DNA from: Paenibacillus sp. 1011MAR3C5
GTDB taxonomy: Bacteria; Bacillota; Bacilli; Paenibacillales; Paenibacillaceae
Direction: 5' to 3'
NCBI RefSeq assembly: GCF_003591485.1
Contig: NZ_QZCF01000006.1
Span: 186,001 to 250,000 of the forward strand
DNA: 64,000 nucleotides
The notes under the pieces were generated by a model that did not search any database, had not been told where the DNA came from, and worked only from the letters and a program-made list of their open reading frames with translations. Positions within the stretch are counted from its first letter, which is position 1; each line of letters starts with the position of its first letter. This document shows, in pieces, positions 43,263-51,588 of this stretch. A program made the translations under genes and the position numbers.

Positions 43263-44229
43263 AGCCCTGCTCCTCCTCTATATAGCCTACAATTAAATCC
43301 ACTAACTCATGTGCCGTAAAATGGGTTGGTGCGCGCTTCAGCCTGTACGCCGGAATCTTCCTCACAAGAGTGGCTACGGCTCCAAAATGCCACTCTAATA
43401 GGCCAAGCGGCGGAATAATCGCCCGGTGGAAGGTATGCTGCAGCAAGGCCTGGAACTTCTCCGCCTTCTGTATGGGGTGGAGCGATACCCGCTCCTCTCC
43501 GCCGGGCTCCTTCACAAGCTCGAAAACACCGCCAAGCGGCAAGGCTTCGCGCTGAAGCCGCTCGACCGCTACCGCATATTTCATACGTCTCGCCACGCTA
43601 TCGCCGCGCTGCACCTCGCGTTCATAGATTGTAGGCAAGCTGCTTCCATTCAGATCAAAGTGAGGCAGACACTCCTGCCATAGCTTCTGCTCCGGCAAGG
43701 CCGCCATAACCATAGGCGCTGCGCCGTCCCCCGGAATCGAGACCGGAATGACATCGTCGGTCAAAAAGCTGTAGCCGCGCTCCAGAAAGGCCCGCGTAAG
43801 CGTCGACTTGCCTGCGCCGGACTGACCTACGATGGCATAAGCCTGCCCTTGGATGGCTATTGCGCTACCGTGCAGGGGAAGTATTCGTCTCTGCAGCAGA
43901 AGAGCTGATGCCGCGTAGCCGTCCAAGAACAGACGCAGCTTCTCGATCGGGGGCTCTCCGATCGGCGAGACGATAATCTCATTGCCATCACGCACAAGAT
44001 AGTAGGCGACGTTCTCAATGAGGAACAATACAAAATTCTCTTGAATGACATAGGCCTCATCTTCTCCTGCCAGCTCCGACCAAAGCGCCTCCAATGGGCC
44101 ATAGGTCACATCTACGTCCAGGGACGTGTTCAAGTCGTCATCCAAATGCTGCGCTTCGGCCGGCGGGATGTCGCTTCTGAAGCGCAGGCCAAAGGCCGTA
44201 TATCGGTAGGTCAGGGCAACAATCGTCAT
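43228..44229 (-). CDS. HPr-kinase-like peptide kinase (PadeK-like)
   Basis: 333-residue protein with an N-terminal beta-rich domain and a C-terminal HPr-kinase-type fold. The P-loop GQSGAGKST is at residues 135-143, preceded by LPLHGSAIAI, and SFLTDDVIPV follows as the Mg-binding region. Related kinases in paeninodin-type lasso clusters phosphorylate the C-terminal Ser of the precursor. The precursor encoded 82 nt upstream ends in Ser, which fits. GGAGG precedes the ATG. Phosphorylation of this particular peptide is inferred. Confidence 0.88.
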   Translation of the reverse strand: MTIVALTYRYTAFGLRFRSDIPPAEAQHLDDDLNTSLDVDVTYGPLEALWSELAGEDEAYVIQENFVLFLIENVAYYLVRDGNEIIVSPIGEPPIEKLRLFLDGYAASALLLQRRILPLHGSAIAIQGQAYAIVGQSGAGKSTLTRAFLERGYSFLTDDVIPVSIPGDGAAPMVMAALPEQKLWQECLPHFDLNGSSLPTIYEREVQRGDSVARRMKYAVAVERLQREALPLGGVFELVKEPGGEERVSLHPIQKAEKFQALLQHTFHRAIIPPLGLLEWHFGAVATLVRKIPAYRLKRAPTHFTAHELVDLIVGYIEEEQGYDRGINNGQSR

Positions 44230-44310
44230 CAGAACCTCCTGTCAACGTAATAAGCCCCCATCCCAGCTAATATGGAATAAGGGCTTTTCTCACGGATATG
44301 TATGCGCTTA

Positions 44311-44460
44311 CTAGCTGCCAAAGCCAATGCTGGGATCGGATCCCGGATTGGAACCGGAGCCGGAACCTGATCCTTTGCCGGGCTTATGCGGTTTTTTCTT
44401 CATTGTCATGCTCACATTCAGCACTTCCAACTGCGGTACCTTCCATTCCTTCTTCTCCAA
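44311..44460 (-). CDS. Paeninodin-family-like precursor peptide
   Basis: 49-residue peptide from a TTG start, with AGGAGGTG 7 nt upstream. The leader KKEWKVPQLEVLNVSMTM matches the lasso leader pattern Y/W-x-x-P-x-L and has the Thr expected at core position -2. The core KKKPHKPGKGSGSGSGSNPG and SDPSIGFGS has no Asp or Glu at positions 7-9, which are needed for a lasso macrolactam, and is instead basic then Gly-Ser rich. The last residue is Ser, the predicted target of the neighbouring kinase. An upstream-extended frame is rejected because it would include the ribosome binding site. Confidence 0.85.
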   Translation of the reverse strand: MEKKEWKVPQLEVLNVSMTMKKKPHKPGKGSGSGSGSNPGSDPSIGFGS

Positions 44461-44536
44461 GGCGCAACACCTCCTTCTGACGGATGGTATCATCCTGCAT
44501 GAATAAGTACGGGAAGCGATTAGCGAATGATCCAAT

Positions 44537-44552
44537 GTTCTCAATTAAGAAC
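44537..44552. promoter_or_regulatory. Palindrome at the predicted transcription start of the lasso-like operon
   Basis: GTTCTCAATTAAGAAC, a 16-bp palindrome with one mismatched pair, lies 12 bp downstream of the -10 box, where a bound repressor would block initiation. Confidence 0.55.
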
Positions 44553-44564
44553 GATTGTGTCCTA

Positions 44565-44593
44565 ATATTAAGGAAATTTTAAGATTTTGTCAA
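44565..44593 (-). promoter_or_regulatory. Strong sigma-A-type promoter of the lasso-like operon
   Basis: TTGACA (44588-44593), 17-bp spacer, TAATAT (44565-44570) on the minus strand. The predicted leader to the precursor start is about 98 nt. Confidence 0.85.
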
Positions 44594-44869
44594 TTTGTTT
44601 TTTAGTCCATTTAGAGGTGGTTGGACACTATAGTTAGGACTATGGAATGAATTCCATTCCAGGATTGATATACCAGTTACTTCTGATAAGAGAAAAGACT
44701 TGCGAATGTCCTGAGAAATGCACTTGGCATTCTACAGGAGCTGCCGCATCGCTTGCAGAATTAACTAGAAGCGGAGTAATGTCGTCGATTAAGGAGCCGT
44801 TTGTATGGAAGTCGAATTAAGATAGCTTTATGCCTCACTCCAAATCCCTCCTTTTCTTCCCATAGAGGA

Positions 44870-44974
44870 ATGGTTGATCTTGAAAGCGAGATTCCGCAAT
44901 ACCACATCGCCTCTTATCTGGGCATTACACCCGTGGCGCTCAGCCGAATTCGAAGGCGCATAAACCTGGGTTAA
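44870..44974 (+). pseudogene. Crp/Fnr-family regulator, C-terminal HTH remnant
   Basis: About 33 codons of a Crp/Fnr-type regulator end: DLESEIPQYHIASYLGITPVALSRIRRRINLG and a stop. QYHIASYLGIT-x-x-ALSRIR is the recognition-helix end common in Bacillales cyclic-nucleotide-binding regulators. The roughly 150-residue sensor domain is absent and no start is available. From 44594 to 44869 nothing else recognisable is seen. Confidence 0.78.
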
Positions 44975-45021
44975 TGCGCCTTATTCTCCTCCGCTCTATA
45001 GTGATGCAAGGAGGAGTGGTG

Positions 45022-45756
45022 ATGATGCAAGCAACCGGACATACCGTCCTGATTACGGGCGGAGCCTCGGGTATCGGATTGGCGTTAACTGAGCAATTCA
45101 TTCAATACGGCAATAAGGTGATCGTCGTGGGGCAAAACAAACAGAAGCTGGATGCACTAAAGGATAGGTATCCAGCCGTCTCGACGTATGCATGCGATCT
45201 TCGCAGCAAAGATGCCATTCAGGGACTGGTCGCAGCGCTGTATGAGCGGCATCCGACATTGAATATTCTCATTAACAATGCGGGCATTCAGCATAATTAC
45301 AACTTTATGAACGGCGTTGAAGCTGACTTGATCGAGGAAGAGATCGGGATCAATCTGACCGCCCCTATTCTGCTGATCGATCAGTTGCTGCCGCTGCTGG
45401 CTCGCCAGCCGCAATCAGCCATTATTAACGTGTCCTCAGGACTCGGGATTGTCCCCAAAAAATCGGCACCCGTCTACTGCGGCACAAAGGCTGCACTGCA
45501 TATTTTCACCAAGTCGCTGCGCGATCAGCTCAGAGAATCACCTGTTCAGGTATTCGAGATCATACCGCCGATTGTGGACACTGCGATGACACAGGGCAGA
45601 GGCCGCGGCAAGTTATCGCCGGAGCAGCTTGCCGAACAATTCTTTCGCGATTTCCGGCGCGGCCGTCTGGAGATCGCCATCGGCAAGGTCAAACTATTGA
45701 AATGGCTGAATCGCTGGTTCCCTTCTGTAGCTGAAGCTATTTTGCGTCATTCATAA
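45022..45756 (+). CDS. Short-chain dehydrogenase (DltE-like SDR)
   Basis: 244-residue classical SDR oxidoreductase. The NAD(P) site TVLITGGASGIGLAL is at about residues 7-21, then NILINNAGIQHN, the catalytic Ser in IINVSSGLGIVP and Tyr-x-x-x-Lys in APVYCGTKAALH. PPIVDTAMTQGRGRGKLSPEQLAE near the C-terminus resembles DltE-type SDRs. GGAGGAG precedes tandem ATGs (45022 and 45025); a frame to 44974 has no ribosome binding site. Substrate unknown. Confidence 0.9.
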   Translation: MMQATGHTVLITGGASGIGLALTEQFIQYGNKVIVVGQNKQKLDALKDRYPAVSTYACDLRSKDAIQGLVAALYERHPTLNILINNAGIQHNYNFMNGVEADLIEEEIGINLTAPILLIDQLLPLLARQPQSAIINVSSGLGIVPKKSAPVYCGTKAALHIFTKSLRDQLRESPVQVFEIIPPIVDTAMTQGRGRGKLSPEQLAEQFFRDFRRGRLEIAIGKVKLLKWLNRWFPSVAEAILRHS

Positions 45757-45799
45757 GGGGCTTGCGTTTTGCTGCCGAATCGTTATAATTGGTAAACAT

Positions 45800-46042
45800 A
45801 TCGAACAATCGACGATTGGGAGAGTAACTGCCAGCGGAAGTTCAAGCGAGCCGGGAGAGTGGGAGCCGGTACGGATGCAGCAGCGAAGCGGACCCATGAG
45901 ATAGGCTTCTGAACCTTCAGAGTAGGAAGTCTCGGCTGCGGCCGTTATCCGTTAGAGTGGCTGAACGTTGCGTTCAGCAACAAGAGTGGTACCGCGAATG
46001 CATACGCCTTCGTCTCTTTTCCAAGAGACGGGGCGTTTTTTT
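45800..46042 (+). ncRNA. T-box leader of argS
   Basis: About 240-nt leader after a promoter with TATAAT at 45784-45789. It has the AGAGTAAC segment of stem I, the conserved T-box CAAGAGTGGTACCGCGAATG (45981-46000) and a terminator with stem around TCGTCTCTT/AAGAGACGG and T7 (46003-46042). Uncharged tRNA should bind and favour antitermination. A CGG triplet near 45898 in the 3' side of stem I would suit an Arg specifier; that placement is inference. Confidence 0.93.
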
Positions 46043-46066
46043 ATTTTGCCAAAGGAGGAAGCAAAG

Positions 46067-47953
46067 ATGTTAATCGAATGGATGAGAACGCGCATAGCCG
46101 AGTCTGTGCTGAAATTGCATGAGGAATGCGGAGCGGAACGACCGGGAGAGCTGAAGATTAATGTAGAGCAGCCCGTGCACTTGGAGCATGGGGATTACTC
46201 GACGAATATCGCCATGCAACTGGCCAAGACGCTGCGCAAGCCGCCCCTGCATATCGCCGGGCTGCTGAAGAGCAAGCTGGAGAGCAATTCCGACTTCTCC
46301 GCTCTGGCTCGCCTGATCGAAGTTGCGCCGCCCGGCTTCTTGAATATGCATATCAACTGGAACGTCTGGGCCCGCGGCGAGTTCCATTCGCCTGCAGCTT
46401 CGCCTGGCGGCAAAGCGATTATCGAGCATACCTCGATCAATCCGAACAAATCCGCCCATATCGGCCATCTGCGCAATTCCTGTATCGGCGATACGCTTGC
46501 CCGTATTCTGAAGAAGACCGGCCGCGAGGTGGAAGTGCACAACTATATCGATGATCTGGGCAATCAGCTTGCCGATACCGTGGTTGGACTGCTTCATGTT
46601 CCGCTGAACAAGGACCACGCCCGCTTCGGCGACTTCTGCTGGGATATCTATTCCGGCGTCAACCGGGAGTATACGGCCGATCCCGTCAAACTTGGGGAAC
46701 GGACGAATGTCCTTCATGCGTTGGAAGAAGGCGGCAATGGCTTGTCCTGGATTGGACTGCTCGTCGCTGAGCGTATTGTGCGCGAGCATCTGGAGGAGAT
46801 GACGGCGTTCGGCATCGACTACGACTTGCTCGTATGGGAAAGTCAGATCGTAAGGGAAGGATTCTGGGAGGCGGCGTTCAAGCTGCTGAAAGATACTTCC
46901 TCCTTCGAGCAGGAGAAGTACGGCAAGCTGGAAGGCTGCTGGGTGCTCAGACAGTCGGCGGCTGGTACAGAGGAGACTCTGACAGAGGAGGCATCCGAGC
47001 AGCAGCATCAAATGGATAAGGTGCTGGTGCGCTCGAACGGCATTCTCACCTATACAGCCAAGGATATCGCCTACCATCTCTGGAAGTTTGGATTGCTGGA
47101 CAAAGACTTCTCGTATCAGCCATTCTCGGATGGACTATGGTCGACGCATCATGGAGGCACCACGTCCTCTGCATACGGCAAAGCCGAAACCGTCATTAAC
47201 GTCATCGACTACAGACAGCAGTATCCGCAGGCAATGGTGAAGCAAGCGCTGGAGGTGCTGGGATATACCGAGCAAGCAGATAAGCTTCGCCATGTCAGCT
47301 ATGGGGTTGTGTCGCTGAGCCCCGCCGCTGCGGAAGAGCTTGGGATCGATGTTTCATCCGGCAAATCCTCCTATGCCATGTCCGGCAGACAAGGCGTAGG
47401 CATCAAGATCGCCGACCTGCTGGACCGGATGGAAGGCATCATTGATGAGAAGCGCTCGGACGCGACCGGATTGTCCAGCCGCATGATCGGAGCCGCAGCC
47501 ATCCGTTATTACCTTCTTCGCTTCGCCTTATCGACGGAGGTTGTATTCGATCTTCAGCAAGCGACCGAGGTAACCGGCAATACCGGCGTATATCTCATGT
47601 ACGCCTACGCCCGCGCGGCGAACATTATGGCCAAGACGGCAGCGAACGGCAGCAGCGGCCCCGTCTTTCCGGCAGAAGCGCAGCCGAAGGAGAATGCGGA
47701 GCTGGCTTTGATCCGCCATATCGCTTCTTGGCAGGATACGCTGCATGCCGCCGCCCGGGAGCTGTCTCCGACGATCGTCTGCAACTACGCCTACGAGCTG
47801 GCCTCCCTGTTCAATAATTTCTATGCGGCCTGTCCGATTCTGAAGGCCGATGAGGATACGAGGACTTACCGCCTATGGCTCGTCTCCTTGTTCCGGCAGA
47901 CGATGGGCGAGGCGTTGGATGCACTCGGCCTGCCAGCGCCGACGCGCATGTAA
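46067..47953 (+). CDS. argS: Arginyl-tRNA synthetase
   Basis: 628-residue class I synthetase charging tRNA-Arg with arginine. The HIGH motif is in SINPNKSAHIGHLRNSCIGD (about residue 134), the N-terminal Add1-like domain includes HGDYSTNIAMQLAKTL, and the C-terminal anticodon-binding DALR domain contains CNYAYELASLFNNFYAACPIL. It is longer than the usual 550-560-residue form and belongs to the long ArgS subtype. AAAGGAGG precedes the ATG. Expression is controlled by the T-box, so this may be an inducible or only copy. Confidence 0.95.
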   Translation: MLIEWMRTRIAESVLKLHEECGAERPGELKINVEQPVHLEHGDYSTNIAMQLAKTLRKPPLHIAGLLKSKLESNSDFSALARLIEVAPPGFLNMHINWNVWARGEFHSPAASPGGKAIIEHTSINPNKSAHIGHLRNSCIGDTLARILKKTGREVEVHNYIDDLGNQLADTVVGLLHVPLNKDHARFGDFCWDIYSGVNREYTADPVKLGERTNVLHALEEGGNGLSWIGLLVAERIVREHLEEMTAFGIDYDLLVWESQIVREGFWEAAFKLLKDTSSFEQEKYGKLEGCWVLRQSAAGTEETLTEEASEQQHQMDKVLVRSNGILTYTAKDIAYHLWKFGLLDKDFSYQPFSDGLWSTHHGGTTSSAYGKAETVINVIDYRQQYPQAMVKQALEVLGYTEQADKLRHVSYGVVSLSPAAAEELGIDVSSGKSSYAMSGRQGVGIKIADLLDRMEGIIDEKRSDATGLSSRMIGAAAIRYYLLRFALSTEVVFDLQQATEVTGNTGVYLMYAYARAANIMAKTAANGSSGPVFPAEAQPKENAELALIRHIASWQDTLHAAARELSPTIVCNYAYELASLFNNFYAACPILKADEDTRTYRLWLVSLFRQTMGEALDALGLPAPTRM

Positions 47954-48133
47954 GACGCCGGGCCAGAGGCCAGGATTCATGCATCCGCCACTCAAGTTGC
48001 GGGAGGCGCAGGCAGCTGCAGTGCGACCGGTACTAACTCCGCGATTGACAGCCCCGGGCACGAAGCAGCAGCACGCCGTTGGCGGCGGCAGTGTCGGGGA
48101 GAATAAGCTTGGTGCAAGGCACCCCAACAGTAC

Positions 48134-48180
48134 AAAAAGAAGCCTCTACTCCGCGATTACCGTGGAATAGAGGCTTCTCT
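48134..48180. terminator. Convergent terminator: argS and cell-wall-binding lipoprotein
   Basis: AGAAGCCTCTA pairs with TAGAGGCTTCT with a further imperfect TCC/GGA, followed by T5 on the minus strand. From 47954 to 48133 no gene is seen. Confidence 0.8.
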
Positions 48181-48186
48181 GCCGGG

Positions 48187-49452
48187 TTAATGATGGGAGC
48201 TTCCGCCCCCGCCTTCATTTTCGTCTTCACCAGATGAAGACTGCTCTCCATCTGCCGTTCCGCCGCCATGTGCTCCATGTCCAGCACCCGACTCCGAGAC
48301 TATCTCCAGCATAGCGTCAATCTCACCTTGCGCTGCTTCAGACAGCTCGTCTGTCGAGCCTGTGAGCCAAGCGTGATTGTAAGGACCTTCAACCGGAGAG
48401 TTCTTGTACTTCGGCTGAACGGACATGACATAGGCCATGACGGAGTCCGGCATGCCCTTCTTATCGGTCCAGAGCAAAGGCGCATGCTTGCCCAGATGAG
48501 AGAAAGGGGCGGCTGCAAGAGCCAGCTCCGGCGAAGCCTTCGGCACGAAGGAGAAGTTATGGCCTGGCGAGTCAATGCCCCAGCCGAAGCCCGTCTCTGC
48601 GTCCTTGTACTTCGCGAACGCTACTGCGTTCTCGTAAGGATCATCCCCGGCAATGCGGACAACCTTTCCATATTGGCCCAGCTGCTCTTCGACTTTGGCC
48701 GATACGGCTGCTTCCGGTCCCAGAATATAGATATTTGCTTGTCCGCCGCGCGCGCTTAACGCTTCGATCGTTTCTTGGGGAATCTCGTCCTTCCGGACAT
48801 ACAGCAGCGGCTCCGGCATATGGGCAATCCAATTGACTGCCGGCATGGTGTACTCAGCGCTATCCATCGATCCCACAATTACGGATTGCGGCAGCTCCTT
48901 CGTCAAGTCAGCATAGTAGGCATCCACCGCCTTAGCGATAGCGGGAGCATTGATCCCTGCGATTCTGTCCGTCTTATAGCCAAGCGCTTTAATTTGAACC
49001 TCTACTTGCTCATCCAGATTGCCGACTAGCATAACTTGAATACCGTCGTTGCCCTCCACTCCTTTGGGACGAAGACGCTTCAGCTCCTGCAGCGTCACGT
49101 CCGGAACGCTGTCCTTATTGGCGAATAAGACGGGACCATCGTTGGGATGGTGAATGAGATTCGCACTGACAAGAGCCGTCTGCCAATCCTTCGGGTCGGC
49201 AATAATGACCCCCCCAGGTCGATTACTGTCCTTCGTTGCCATCCATAATGTCTGTGATACGATAGCCGCCGCTTCCGCAGGGTGGTCCGCATTGATCCGC
49301 GTCGTATTTTTGGAAGCGATCCACGACGCCGATAGCCTCCCCGCATTCTCCGCGCTGCCGGCATCCGCCACAGGCTTGTCCGCGCCGAAGCATCCCGTAA
49401 GCGTCACTAGAAGCGCGGCGGATACGATCCCCGCTTTCATTACATTTTTCAT
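48187..49452 (-). CDS. Lipoprotein with cell-wall-binding repeats (CWB2-like)
   Basis: 421-residue predicted lipoprotein: signal peptide KNVMKAGIVSAALLVTLTGC with lipobox LTGC, then repeated CWB2-like units (KNTTRINADHPAEAAAIVSQTLW, VMLVGNLDEQVEVQIKALGYKTDRIAG, IYILGPEAAVSAKVEEQLGQYGKVVRIAGDDPYENAVAFA). CWB2 units bind anionic wall polymers. The C-terminal tail is Gly/Ser/Glu-rich and ends in His-His, possibly metal-binding. The ATG at 49452 has AGGAGG 9 nt upstream. It lies convergent with argS and downstream of an OmpR-type two-component system. Confidence 0.85.
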   Translation of the reverse strand: MKNVMKAGIVSAALLVTLTGCFGADKPVADAGSAENAGRLSASWIASKNTTRINADHPAEAAAIVSQTLWMATKDSNRPGGVIIADPKDWQTALVSANLIHHPNDGPVLFANKDSVPDVTLQELKRLRPKGVEGNDGIQVMLVGNLDEQVEVQIKALGYKTDRIAGINAPAIAKAVDAYYADLTKELPQSVIVGSMDSAEYTMPAVNWIAHMPEPLLYVRKDEIPQETIEALSARGGQANIYILGPEAAVSAKVEEQLGQYGKVVRIAGDDPYENAVAFAKYKDAETGFGWGIDSPGHNFSFVPKASPELALAAAPFSHLGKHAPLLWTDKKGMPDSVMAYVMSVQPKYKNSPVEGPYNHAWLTGSTDELSEAAQGEIDAMLEIVSESGAGHGAHGGGTADGEQSSSGEDENEGGGGSSHH

Positions 49453-49587
49453 TATCCAAAGCCTCCTGCATCCAAAAAAGATCACCAAACGTCTCGTCTC
49501 TCTATCCTTCCCTTACTCCATGGCATAGAGACCTCCGCCGGTTAGGATAAGTATAGATCGAGGTTTTGAAGATCTTGTGTAGATCAT

Positions 49588-50670
49588 CTACAGCTGCTTC
49601 GGAAGCTTGATATACATCGAAGTGCCTGCCTCGCCGCTTTCCGCATATAGGGTACCGCCATGCGCCGTCACCAGCTGTTTGACGATTGTAAGTCCGAGAC
49701 CGCTGCCCCCGGTTCGGCGACTGCGGGATTTCTCCGCACGGTAGAACCGCTCGAAGATATAGGGCAGCTCCTCTGCCGGGATTCCGCTTCCGGTATCCTT
49801 CACCAGCAGGCTGACTTGCGCCCCCTCGTCGACCGCTTCTACGTAAACGGCGCCCCCTTGCGGGGTATGCTTCAGCGCGTTGCTAAGCAGATTCACCATA
49901 ATTTGCATCATGCGGTTCGGGTCCATAGCCAATTGAAGCCCCGGGTCTGTCCGGCAAATGAAGTCAACGCCCTTTTCCCTGAATGCTGCATACACAAGAT
50001 CGCCTGCCCGCCGGATTACCTCTTCTAGCGAGGCCATCCTGCGATCCAATTGGAAGGTGGGAGACTCCACATGCGTCAAGTCCTCCAGTTCCGCCACCAG
50101 CTCCGCCAGCCGCTCAATCTCTTCACAACAAGCATGGATACGCTCCGGTGTCGGAGCCCAAATGCCGTCCTCCATCGCCCGCATATGGCTCTTAAGCGTC
50201 GCCAGCGGCGTACGCAGCTCATGGGCGATATCCTCGGTCATCGTCACCCGAAGCTGCTCCTGCTGGCGAAGCTGATCGGCAAGCGAATTCAACGAGGCGC
50301 CAAGCTGCGCCAGCTCGTCCTCGCCCTTCACATGCACACGCGAATGCCACTGTCCGCTCGACATCCTCTCCGCAATTCGCTTCATATGAACAAGCGGCTC
50401 GGAGATGCGCCGCGCGACATAGAAGCCCAGAATAACAGCCAGCGTAATGGAACCGAGGCCCGTCCAGAGTATCGTCTGAATGAGTGCCTGCTCCAAATGA
50501 TAGGCGAGCGCGCCGGCATTTCCATCCATGCCCGACGCTTCGTGCTGCTCCTGGTACATCGTGAAGTGATAGTGCGTCTCCAGCACGATGCTGATCGTCG
50601 CGATCGCGACAATGCCCGCAGCCAGTGCGATGATAACGAGTGCCAGCCGCAGATGAAGACGCCGCTTCAT
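49588..50670 (-). CDS. Sensor histidine kinase (OmpR-partner type)
   Basis: 360-residue membrane kinase: helix 1 LRLALVIIALAAGIVAIATISIVL, a short extracellular segment of about 45 residues, helix 2 TILWTGLGSITLAVILGFYVA, HAMP (SEPLVHMKRIAERM), His box MTEDIAHELRTPLATLKSHM, N-box MVNLLSNALKHTP, and ATP-lid motifs DTGSGIP and GGSGLGLTIVKQLV. It overlaps the response regulator stop by four bases (ATGA). The signal is unknown; the small external loop suggests membrane or envelope sensing. Confidence 0.93.
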   Translation of the reverse strand: MKRRLHLRLALVIIALAAGIVAIATISIVLETHYHFTMYQEQHEASGMDGNAGALAYHLEQALIQTILWTGLGSITLAVILGFYVARRISEPLVHMKRIAERMSSGQWHSRVHVKGEDELAQLGASLNSLADQLRQQEQLRVTMTEDIAHELRTPLATLKSHMRAMEDGIWAPTPERIHACCEEIERLAELVAELEDLTHVESPTFQLDRRMASLEEVIRRAGDLVYAAFREKGVDFICRTDPGLQLAMDPNRMMQIMVNLLSNALKHTPQGGAVYVEAVDEGAQVSLLVKDTGSGIPAEELPYIFERFYRAEKSRSRRTGGSGLGLTIVKQLVTAHGGTLYAESGEAGTSMYIKLPKQL

Positions 50671-51365
50671 AGCTCTCCCCCCGCAAACCGGTATCCAGCT
50701 CCATATACCGTGACAATGTAGACCGGCGACTTGGGGTCGGGTTCGATTTTGGACCGGATATTTTTGACATGCTGATCGATCGTACGAATATCTCCTTCGA
50801 ATTCATACCCCAGCACTTTCTCCACCAGCTCTTCGCGTGTGAAGCGCCGCTGCGGATGCTTCGCCAGTGCAAGCAGCAGCTTGTATTCATTCGGCGTCAA
50901 GCTTACCGCTTCGCCGCCGCAATATACATCATGCTTGAGCGAATCGATCACCAGATGGCCGCCATGGAATACCATGCGGTCGGCCAGCAGCTGGCCATCA
51001 TCCGTACGGCGCAAGATCGCGCGCACGCGAGCCACGACCTCGCGAGGATCGAACGGCTTCACCACATAATCGTCCGCTCCAAGCGATAAGCCCCTGATCC
51101 GGTTATTCCCTGAGGCCTTGGCGGTCAGCATCAGAATCGGGATGGAATGAATCCGGCGTATCGCCTCGCACACCGATTCCCCGTCCATATCCGGCAGCAT
51201 CAGATCCAGAATAATCAGGTCGGGCGGCTGCTCTTCGACGATCCGCAAGGCCTCCCGCCCCGTTCCCGCTTCTACACACCGGAAGCCCCCTTGGGCCAAA
51301 TAAGAAACGATCACGTCGCGTATTTTATGCTCATCATCAACCACTGCGATTGTTTTCATGTCCAT
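50667..51365 (-). CDS. OmpR/PhoB-type response regulator
   Basis: 232-residue regulator. The receiver has VVDDE, phospho-acceptor Asp in LIILDLMLPDMDGES (about residue 55) and Lys in DDYVVKPFDPREV. The C-terminal winged helix has EAVSLTPNEYKLLLALAKHPQRRFTREEL and RTIDQHVKNIRSKI. It is co-transcribed with the kinase. The nearest candidate target is the CWB2-like lipoprotein gene downstream; this is inference. Confidence 0.94.
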   Translation of the reverse strand: MDMKTIAVVDDEHKIRDVIVSYLAQGGFRCVEAGTGREALRIVEEQPPDLIILDLMLPDMDGESVCEAIRRIHSIPILMLTAKASGNNRIRGLSLGADDYVVKPFDPREVVARVRAILRRTDDGQLLADRMVFHGGHLVIDSLKHDVYCGGEAVSLTPNEYKLLLALAKHPQRRFTREELVEKVLGYEFEGDIRTIDQHVKNIRSKIEPDPKSPVYIVTVYGAGYRFAGGEL

Positions 51366-51521
51366 CCTCCATTAAGCATAGAGATACCTCCATTCTACCT
51401 TGGACTTGTGTAGATGCGATATAGAAGACGATGGCGGCGGCAATAATGTGCAAAGCGAATGGTTAGGACCGTGTAATGCGGACTGTTCTATGCCACAATA
51501 AGGAAGAGTCAGCTTATTAAC

Positions 51522-51556
51522 TTACTATAATTGATTTACATTCATTTTTATAGTAA
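51522..51556. promoter_or_regulatory. Inverted repeat upstream of the flavin oxidoreductase
   Basis: TTACTATAA (51522-51530) and TTATAGTAA (51548-51556), perfect 9-bp complement with a 17-bp spacer, immediately before the ribosome binding site. A MarR- or HxlR-type quinone/aldehyde-responsive repressor would fit, by analogy with other oxidoreductase promoters. The rest of 51366-51521 shows no gene. Confidence 0.6.
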
Positions 51557-51588
51557 TATGTATAAAAACAAAGGAGGCGTCGATTAGC

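Noticed and set aside
46070-47077. A minus-strand open frame of 335 codons inside argS
   Set aside because: Antisense shadow of a synthetase gene with all expected motifs and a T-box leader.
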